From assembly GCA_021732785.1 (NCBI GenBank), contig JAKFUG010000012.1, positions 248,001 through 312,000 of the forward strand: a DNA stretch of 64,000 nucleotides. Direction: 5' to 3'. Shown piece by piece: positions 58,521 through 64,000 of the stretch. Each line of letters begins with the position of its first letter. The first letter of the stretch is position 1. The notes under the pieces are model-generated. The model searched no databases. It was not told the origin of the DNA and was given only the letters and a program-made list of their open reading frames with translations. Made by a program: the position numbers and the translations under genes. Origin of the DNA: Planctomycetaceae bacterium. Lineage in GTDB: Bacteria > Planctomycetota > Planctomycetia > Planctomycetales > Planctomycetaceae.

Positions 58521-59591
58521 ATGAATACCATCGAACCCGAACTGGAACCCGAACCGGAGCCCGAAGAAGGGTTCGTCCCCCCCGTGGGAGATCCGACCAA
58601 AGAGACTTTGAAGGTCACGGTCGAGGCCCGCGCGCACGGTTGGCGGCTCGACCATTACCTCAGCCGGTTGTTTCCCAACTTCAGCCGCATGGCATTTCAA
58701 CGCGCCATTGAAAGTGAAGCCGTCCTCGTCAACGGTTTGTCGGTGAAAATTGCCCGGCGGCTCAGGGTCAACGACGTCGTTGAATTCCGGTTGCCCGAAA
58801 CGCCGGACAACACGATCGAGCCGGAAGACATCCCGCTGGATGTGATGTACGACGACGATTACCTCATCGTCATTAACAAGACGGCGAATATGATCGTGCA
58901 TCCCGGCCGCGGGAATTATCACGGCACGCTTGCCGGGGCGCTGCAGTTCCACTTCGACAAACTCAGCGATGTGGCGGGGAAGCACCGCGCCGGGATTGTG
59001 CATCGCCTCGATCGGGACACCAGCGGCGTGTTGGTGGTCGCGAAGGACAATACCATCCACCACCACCTGAGCAAGCAGTTCGAAGAACGGACTGTCGAAA
59101 AAGAATACCGGGCGATTGTCTGGGGGGAAGTCGAGTTCGATCGCGATTACATCGAGACCCACGTCCGCGTGAGCCAGCGGAACCGCGAACGAATGATGGT
59201 TTGCCCGCCGGGCGGCAATTCCCGGCATTCTTCGACTTATTATGAAGTGCTCGAACGATTCAACGGCTTCAGTTGGATGCGGCTCTGTCCGCAAACGGGA
59301 CGCACGCATCAGTTGCGCGTCCACATGCACCATCTCGGTCACCCGGTGGTAGCGGACCGACTCTATGAAGGCCGGTCGGCGCTCCATCTGTCGGATCTCA
59401 TCGACAATGTCCCGCCGGATGACGATCAGGAATTCATCGAACGGCAGGCGCTGCATGCGTTCCGGCTGAGTTTCGATCACCCGGTCAACGGTAACCGGCT
59501 TACCTTCGAAGCCCCCTTGCCGCCGGACATGACCGCGGCGCTCGACGCCCTGCGCACGCATCGGCAACGTCGCGCACAGAAGCTCTCATAG
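58521..59591 (+). CDS. RluD-type RNA pseudouridine synthase
   Basis: The 356-residue protein has an acidic N-terminal run (EPELEPEPEPEEG), an S4 RNA-binding domain (about 40-95), and the catalytic HRLDRDTSGV (D164), followed by CPQTGRTHQLRVHMHHLG. RluD modifies helix 69 of 23S rRNA, but RluA/RluC/RluD cannot be separated safely. It faces the EF-hand gene with a palindrome between their stops. Confidence 0.92.
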   Translation: MNTIEPELEPEPEPEEGFVPPVGDPTKETLKVTVEARAHGWRLDHYLSRLFPNFSRMAFQRAIESEAVLVNGLSVKIARRLRVNDVVEFRLPETPDNTIEPEDIPLDVMYDDDYLIVINKTANMIVHPGRGNYHGTLAGALQFHFDKLSDVAGKHRAGIVHRLDRDTSGVLVVAKDNTIHHHLSKQFEERTVEKEYRAIVWGEVEFDRDYIETHVRVSQRNRERMMVCPPGGNSRHSSTYYEVLERFNGFSWMRLCPQTGRTHQLRVHMHHLGHPVVADRLYEGRSALHLSDLIDNVPPDDDQEFIERQALHAFRLSFDHPVNGNRLTFEAPLPPDMTAALDALRTHRQRRAQKLS

Positions 59592-59602
59592 ATTCCCCCA
59601 CG

Positions 59603-59666
59603 AGCCCGAAGCGCCAGCGCCGGGTGTCTTGAATTGCGAATACACCCGGCGCTGGCGCTTCGGGCT
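59603..59666. repeat. Perfect 25-bp palindrome between convergent genes
   Basis: AGCCCGAAGCGCCAGCGCCG (first 20 of 25 bases, 59603-59627) is matched by its exact complement at 59642-59666, with a 14-base loop. It lies between the convergent pseudouridine synthase and EF-hand genes and is followed on the plus strand by TGTAAAAA; on the minus strand the loop side is GT-rich. A bidirectional terminator is likely. Confidence 0.88.
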
Positions 59667-59676
59667 TGTAAAAACG

Positions 59677-60858
59677 CTATTCCGCCTTTTTTTCTTCCGA
59701 AGCGGGGCGGCGGGGGCGGTTGGCCCCCGGGCGATTCGGGAAACGCTCGGCGGCCGCCTGCATTTCTTCTGCGGACAGAAAACCGTCGTTGTTGCTGTCG
59801 AGACGGGCGAAGACTTCTTTCATCCGTTCGGGAGCTTCGTCTTTGGAAATCTTGCCATCGCCGTTGCGGTCCATTTGCGCGAAGAATGGTCCGGGAGTTC
59901 CCGTGGGCGGACGGTCACCACCGGGACGACGCATCTCCGGATTGCCGCCGGGCGACATGGCGAGCCCACCGGGGGGCGGTCCCATCAGTTCGCGCGGGTC
60001 GAGTTGGCCGTCGCCGTTTTCATCCAGCTCCGCAAATTTGTCGGTCGCCTTCGCCAATTCCGCTTTCGAGAGGCGGCCATCGTTGTCGGTGTCGAGCAGA
60101 CGAATGAACGTGGGCAGCATCCGTCGTCCTTCGCCACCCTCACGCGGCGGTTGACCCGGGGGGTTGCCCGGCGGATTCCCACCCTGTGCCATCATCCGGC
60201 GGGACATTTCCTGGAATTGCTCGCGGGTAATTTCGTTCGTGCCCAACCGCTCAAAGGCCTGGGCCATCCGTTCTTTGAACTCTTCGGGAATTTCGTCCTT
60301 CGTGAGCTTGCCGTCGTTGTTCTTGTCGAACCGCGCGAAGAGGGCACCGGGTTCGGGCATGCCTGCTCCACCGCCGGGGCCACCCAGCGCCCGGCCGTAC
60401 TCGTCCAAAGTCAGCTCGGTCTTGCCGAGGCGATCAAACACGCCCTTCATCCGATCGCGAAACGGCTCGGGGACTTCTTCCAGGGTGATCTTGCCGTCTT
60501 TGTTTTTGTCCATCATTTCGAATCGCTGTTTGGCATCGCCGCGCCGATCGCCCCCCGGACCACCGCCGGGTGTGAGGGGAATGTTGCCCGCTTCCGGCGG
60601 CTTGCTGGCCTGCAGGAATTCCTCCTTCGTCAGGGCCCCATCGTCGTTTTTGTCGCCGACGCGGAGGGAACGGTCGAAGAACCGGCGCTGATCTTCCGGA
60701 ACCTCCTCTTTGGTGATCTTGCCGTCGCCGTTCTTGTCGAGCTGCTTGAACAACTCTTCCGGCTGCGGAACGCCTTCCTGAGCCGAACTCAGGTGGGGAG
60801 CAGCGAGCGCGACGGCCACGCCGGCGGCCCAGAACAGCGACTTTGGTTGCATGATCAC
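59677..60858 (-). CDS. Secreted EF-hand repeat protein
   Basis: The 393-residue protein has a signal peptide (MIMQPKSLFWAAGVAVALAA, cut near SSAQ) and about eight EF-hand calcium loops, for example DKNGDGKITKEE, DKNDDGALTKEE, DKNKDGKITLEE, DKNNDGKLTKDE, DTDNDGRLSKAE, DENGDGQLDPRE, DRNGDGKISKDE and DSNNDGFLSAEE. Glycine/proline-rich linkers separate them. It is probably a calcium-binding envelope or periplasmic protein; calmodulin-like pairs are common in planctomycetes. A lysine-rich C-terminus ends the protein. Confidence 0.9.
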   Translation of the reverse strand: MIMQPKSLFWAAGVAVALAAPHLSSAQEGVPQPEELFKQLDKNGDGKITKEEVPEDQRRFFDRSLRVGDKNDDGALTKEEFLQASKPPEAGNIPLTPGGGPGGDRRGDAKQRFEMMDKNKDGKITLEEVPEPFRDRMKGVFDRLGKTELTLDEYGRALGGPGGGAGMPEPGALFARFDKNNDGKLTKDEIPEEFKERMAQAFERLGTNEITREQFQEMSRRMMAQGGNPPGNPPGQPPREGGEGRRMLPTFIRLLDTDNDGRLSKAELAKATDKFAELDENGDGQLDPRELMGPPPGGLAMSPGGNPEMRRPGGDRPPTGTPGPFFAQMDRNGDGKISKDEAPERMKEVFARLDSNNDGFLSAEEMQAAAERFPNRPGANRPRRPASEEKKAE

Positions 60859-61036
60859 CCTCGAATTTCAGGACGAATGGCACGTGAGAAAGGCAGATTG
60901 ACCAGGATCTAACCCCGCGGGTCCACGGCGGGTTTCGATTCAACCCATTTTCACCTGCCGGAAATGAACGGAAGGCCCGACGAGGAGCACCACGCCGAGC
61001 CTTCCGCAGATTCATCTCCGTCGGGGAAAACGGACT
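60859..61036. other. Gap upstream of the EF-hand gene
   Basis: 178 bases between the EF-hand gene start and the stop of the next minus-strand gene. No gene or clear promoter recognised. Confidence 0.4.
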
Positions 61037-62755
61037 TTACTCAGGCGAACCGAGGGCAAAACCGACGAACAAGGCCCCCTTCTTGTCCGGCACGGCATAG
61101 GTTCCCTGCGCCCGGAAGTACTTTGCGATGGCGGACCATTCGGGCAACTTCTTCAGGTCGATGCCTTCGAACTTGTCGTTGTCGCCGTTGCGCAGCGTGT
61201 CGTAAAGCATCTTGATCTGCCCTTCCGATCGCTGGAAGCTGATGATCGACGTCTTCTTCGGGAAGGATTTGGTCAGCGCCTTGTATTCCGCCGAGGCCGA
61301 CAGCGGCTTGGCAGTCTTCCCGGTGAGGGCCGTTTCGAGCAGCTTGCTGTCGGTGGCCAGCAGCAGGGCGTTGCCGGACACCGCGACCGAGAACGTCGAA
61401 TCGTTCGCCGGGAATTCGTAGACGGTCTTGCTTTCGAATTGTCGCGTCCGGCCGGGGAAGCCATCGGCCTTTGCCGCTTTCGCCAGCGTCTTCTGCACTT
61501 GCGCGCCGTCTTTCAGACCGACGACCATCGCCATTAACGGAATCTGCGGATTCGCGGCATCGGCCTTCGCCACGTCCGTCACCACCTGAATGGCACCAGA
61601 CAGTTGATCGATGATGTCCTTCTTCGGATGGATCTGCGGACCATCCGTATCATCGGCGAAACCGTCCAGCACGCGGGCCAAAGCCCCCGGTCCCTGGAAC
61701 TGGTCGACGATGGTTTCGACCGCGGAGTAAGCTTCTTCCACGGACCAGTTCATGCCGGTGAAAGAGGCCACTTTGTCGGAAACCCAAGCCGGCGGGGTTT
61801 GTTCGGCGGCCGGGAAGTTGAAGACGCCGAGGACACCGGAGACGGGCTGATCGACATAAATGAACGTCTTGGCATCGTAGTCGTAGTCGTCATTGCCGGG
61901 ATTCATCGTCCCGCCGATGGCTTTGAGGTGGTCGAGTCCGAGGATCGGCAGCATGCCGAGCACGAGACCGGCCTGCGGATTCTGGCCCTGCACCATGCCG
62001 ATACCGGCCTGCACGAGACCGATCGGATTGATGTACATCTTCGACAACGGTTCGTCTTCGCCGTTGACGCACTTCTTCATGATGTACGTGAAGACTTCCT
62101 GCTTGGCGAGCGTTTCTTCGCTGTCACCGTTCCAGCGTTCGATGACCGATTTGAGGGCCGCGACTTCCGTCGAGAAAACGATGTAGCCTTCGTCGGTGAA
62201 GTAAGCGAGCGTCTTGATCGGGTTTTCATCGCCGCCGGGCAGCTTGTAAACGTGGACTTCGACTTCGCCGACTTCCTGCGTGGAATGATCGGCCCCTTGC
62301 GCGACCAGCGCTCCGTCCATTTTTTCGATCAGTTTGTCGAGTGTTTCCGTCTGGTCACCGGCGTCCAGCATCAGCACGGCGGCGAGTTTCCTCGCGGGCT
62401 TTTCCACCACGGCGAACGTGATCTCGCCCTGAGGCAGGTTCTGAAGATCTTCCAGCGTGACGCCGACTTCTTCCTGGAGTTTCGCGGAAACTTCTTTGAG
62501 CTTCGCCCGCACATCATCGAGGAACGGCTGCAGCTTGGGATCCGCCAGCAGACGGCCATACACCGAGTCGCTCATCGCTTCGTTGAGCGCGGGGACATCG
62601 GGAACCGACAGGAAGATAAGTGTTTCCGGCGGCAAAAGCTGTTCGGCGACGACGACATCGTCTTCTTCAGCAGCCCAAGTCGACCCGGGGAAAGTAAAAC
62701 CTGCCGACAGGCCCGCCAGCAAGAGTACGAACGGACGCAGCCACAACGTGCGCAT
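61037..62755 (-). CDS. Large secreted protein, unknown function (DUF3352-like pattern)
   Basis: The 572-residue protein starts at 62755 with a clear signal peptide (MRTLWLRPFVLLLAGLSAGF, cut after STWAA). The mature part repeats the pattern of proteins that assess 'is this a good fraction' scores: KIPxxxDSTFSVAVSGNALLLATDSKLL, FVEKPARKLAAVLMLDAGDQT, LAYFTDEGYIVFSTEVAALK. Such planctomycete secreted proteins match DUF3352 in my memory, but I cannot verify it. No catalytic motif is visible. The gene is probably its own transcript. Confidence 0.6.
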   Translation of the reverse strand: MRTLWLRPFVLLLAGLSAGFTFPGSTWAAEEDDVVVAEQLLPPETLIFLSVPDVPALNEAMSDSVYGRLLADPKLQPFLDDVRAKLKEVSAKLQEEVGVTLEDLQNLPQGEITFAVVEKPARKLAAVLMLDAGDQTETLDKLIEKMDGALVAQGADHSTQEVGEVEVHVYKLPGGDENPIKTLAYFTDEGYIVFSTEVAALKSVIERWNGDSEETLAKQEVFTYIMKKCVNGEDEPLSKMYINPIGLVQAGIGMVQGQNPQAGLVLGMLPILGLDHLKAIGGTMNPGNDDYDYDAKTFIYVDQPVSGVLGVFNFPAAEQTPPAWVSDKVASFTGMNWSVEEAYSAVETIVDQFQGPGALARVLDGFADDTDGPQIHPKKDIIDQLSGAIQVVTDVAKADAANPQIPLMAMVVGLKDGAQVQKTLAKAAKADGFPGRTRQFESKTVYEFPANDSTFSVAVSGNALLLATDSKLLETALTGKTAKPLSASAEYKALTKSFPKKTSIISFQRSEGQIKMLYDTLRNGDNDKFEGIDLKKLPEWSAIAKYFRAQGTYAVPDKKGALFVGFALGSPE

Positions 62756-63091
62756 AAATCGATCCCATCCCTCAATAGACCCGATCGCCGACGGTGCAGA
62801 CGAGAACCGTGACGGCAAAGGGTGACTCCGTTTTTGACAGGCGGCCGGGAAACTCCCCGGTAAGGCGCTTCCGCCCTGAAACGCTGATGTTGCGTTATCT
62901 TGACGAGAGAATGTGTCGCCGACAATCCAGAACCGAGCCCGTTCGCGCGGTTTATGTGATTCTGATGCCACATCCCACTGCCGCGTACCCGGTTGACGGG
63001 CGGCGGGTTTCGGGGAAGTTGGTTGCCACGCTACGAAATCGGCGTTGAGCACGAAACCGCAAGCTATATCGCCGGACGGATCGTGGAGCGC
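62756..63091. other. Gene-free stretch upstream of the secreted-protein gene
   Basis: 336 bases between two minus-strand genes. It contains a short hairpin (CCGGGAAACTCCCCGG near 62846) and a good ribosome-binding site for the gene at 62755 (GGGATGGGA). No coding frame with codon-like composition was seen. Confidence 0.45.
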
Positions 63092-64000
63092 TCACTTTTC
63101 CGCGGGGCGCGTGCGACGAGGGGCATCGAGATAGCGGTAACCGGTGTTCGGATTGTTGCGATCGAACGCGAAGGCTTCGTGGTTGTCGAGGAACAATTTC
63201 AGATAGGGAATCGGAATCGCGAAGCCCAAGCCTTCCGAAAACAACAGTTTCATATTGGTGACACCAATCACTTCGCCGCGGGCATTGAAGAGCGGTCCGC
63301 CGCTGTTGCCCGGATTGATGTCCGCCGTGGTTTGAATGTAGACCATGCCGCGGACGTTGCGGTTTTTGGTGCCGATGATCCCTTGCGAAATGGACCGCTC
63401 CAACCCGAGCGGATTGCCGATGGCGAAGACTTCCTCGCCGTCATGCAGCGCGTCATCGCGGGCGAGATACACCGGCTTGAATTTGAGGTTGTCCTGCTTC
63501 GGCAACTGCAACAGGGCCAGATCGAAGAACGGATTCAGGGCGATAATGCGAACGTCATCGATCCGCTGGCGATTGAATTCGCCGTTCACCCCGCGGTGGA
63601 GCACGGTCGCCGCAATGCGGGTTTCCTTTTCCACGACGTGATAGTTCGTCACGCAGAAGCCGGATTCGGTGACCAGAAAACCGGACCCCAATCCGCCGGG
63701 AGTTTGAATCAGGACCACGCCTTCGCCAAACTGATCGGCGAGATCGCGAATGCTTTTCCGCGGCAGCGATGCCACCTGGTAGAGTTTTCCGTTGGCGGAT
63801 TCGACCACCGCGGTCGGCTCACTGTCCGGCTTCTCGCCGACTTTGCTGCGGGATTTGATCTGCGCCGTTGGAATGCGGATCACTTCCACGCCAAGATCGA
63901 TATAAACCGCGTCCGGCTGCTCTTTCAGCACGTCCCCTTCGACCCGCTGTCCGGTTTTCAGTTCAATCGATTCCGCGGCGAGAGCGATTCCGGCCATGAA
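63092..64000 (-). CDS. Trypsin-like serine protease, N-terminus beyond the window
   Basis: The visible part, 301 residues from an ATG at 63997, has the S1C/HtrA catalytic triad: H120 (TNYHVV), D159 ([11 protein letters not shown]), S232 ([10 protein letters not shown]). No PDZ domain follows. An N-terminal beta-rich segment ([34 protein letters not shown]) precedes the protease domain. The frame stays open past the ATG to the window edge and MAGIALAAE looks like the end of a signal peptide, so the true start is probably outside. Likely periplasmic. Confidence 0.88.
   Translation of the reverse strand, partial: FMAGIALAAESIELKTGQRVEGDVLKEQPDAVYIDLGVEVIRIPTAQIKSRSKVGEKPDSEPTAVVESANGKLYQVASLPRKSIRDLADQFGEGVVLIQTPGGLGSGFLVTESGFCVTNYHVVEKETRIAATVLHRGVNGEFNRQRIDDVRIIALNPFFDLALLQLPKQDNLKFKPVYLARDDALHDGEEVFAIGNPLGLERSISQGIIGTKNRNVRGMVYIQTTADINPGNSGGPLFNARGEVIGVTNMKLLFSEGLGFAIPIPYLKLFLDNHEAFAFDRNNPNTGYRYLDAPRRTRPAEK

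Overview
The window looks like a piece of a planctomycete chromosome (moderately high GC). The pointers are: a remodelled EF-Tu switch I, an EF-G resembling the 'spd' subfamily (spirochaete/planctomycete/delta), ribosomal protein L17 with an internal insertion, no rpmD (L30) in the spc cluster, a sigma factor with extra N-terminal helix-turn-helix segments, several secreted or membrane proteins of planctomycete style, and an unusual density of palindromic intergenic repeats. Genus cannot be read from the sequence.

Layout. 1-10,034 is a mixed housekeeping and accessory block: two membrane proteins, an RluA-family pseudouridine synthase, a candidate orphan small RNA, a two-gene pilus/secretin-like pair, nadB, mqnD-like, an ABC-F ATPase and a small membrane protein. 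10,572-12,239 is the sigma factor. 12,337-27,023 is one large information-processing cluster: tRNA-Thr(TGT), tRNA-Tyr(GTA), tRNA-Gly(TCC), tRNA-Thr(GGT), tuf, rpmG, tRNA-Trp(CCA), secE, nusG, rplK, rplA, rplJ, rplL, rpoB, rpoC. The order and anticodons of the first five genes match the Escherichia coli thrU-tyrU-glyT-thrT-tufB operon. 27,255-30,722 is the str cluster (rpsL, rpsG, fusA). 30,834-45,232 is the S10/spc/alpha superoperon from rpsJ to rplQ, entirely on the plus strand, including a 38-codon rpmJ. rpsN, rpmD, adk, map, infA and rpsD are absent from their usual places. A small HELFH metallopeptidase-like gene follows rplQ.

45,924-58,224 is mostly minus strand: a class V aminotransferase/cysteine desulfurase-like gene, a moaA-moaE-moaD run translationally coupled behind a large FAD/Fe-S oxidoreductase, a retropepsin-like protease with an 83-residue partner, two membrane proteins, serS, an M20 peptidase, an FHA protein and dcd. 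58,521-64,000 holds a second RluA-family synthase (plus strand) facing an EF-hand secreted protein, a large secreted protein of unknown role, and a trypsin-like protease cut by the window edge.

How it works together. The centre of the window supplies transcription (sigma, RNA polymerase beta, beta', alpha, NusG), translation (tRNAs, EF-Tu, EF-G, about 27 ribosomal proteins, SerRS, rRNA/tRNA pseudouridylation) and protein export (SecY, SecE). The flanks supply cofactors (NAD via NadB, menaquinone via MqnD, molybdopterin via MoaADE). The most interesting non-genic signal is a set of intergenic inverted repeats. Several are nested (outer arms around a second inverted pair), several sit between convergent genes and supply their stop codons, and members of a family differ by compensating changes on both stem arms. 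A second one is a promoter-to-terminator unit with no gene inside it (2641-2892).
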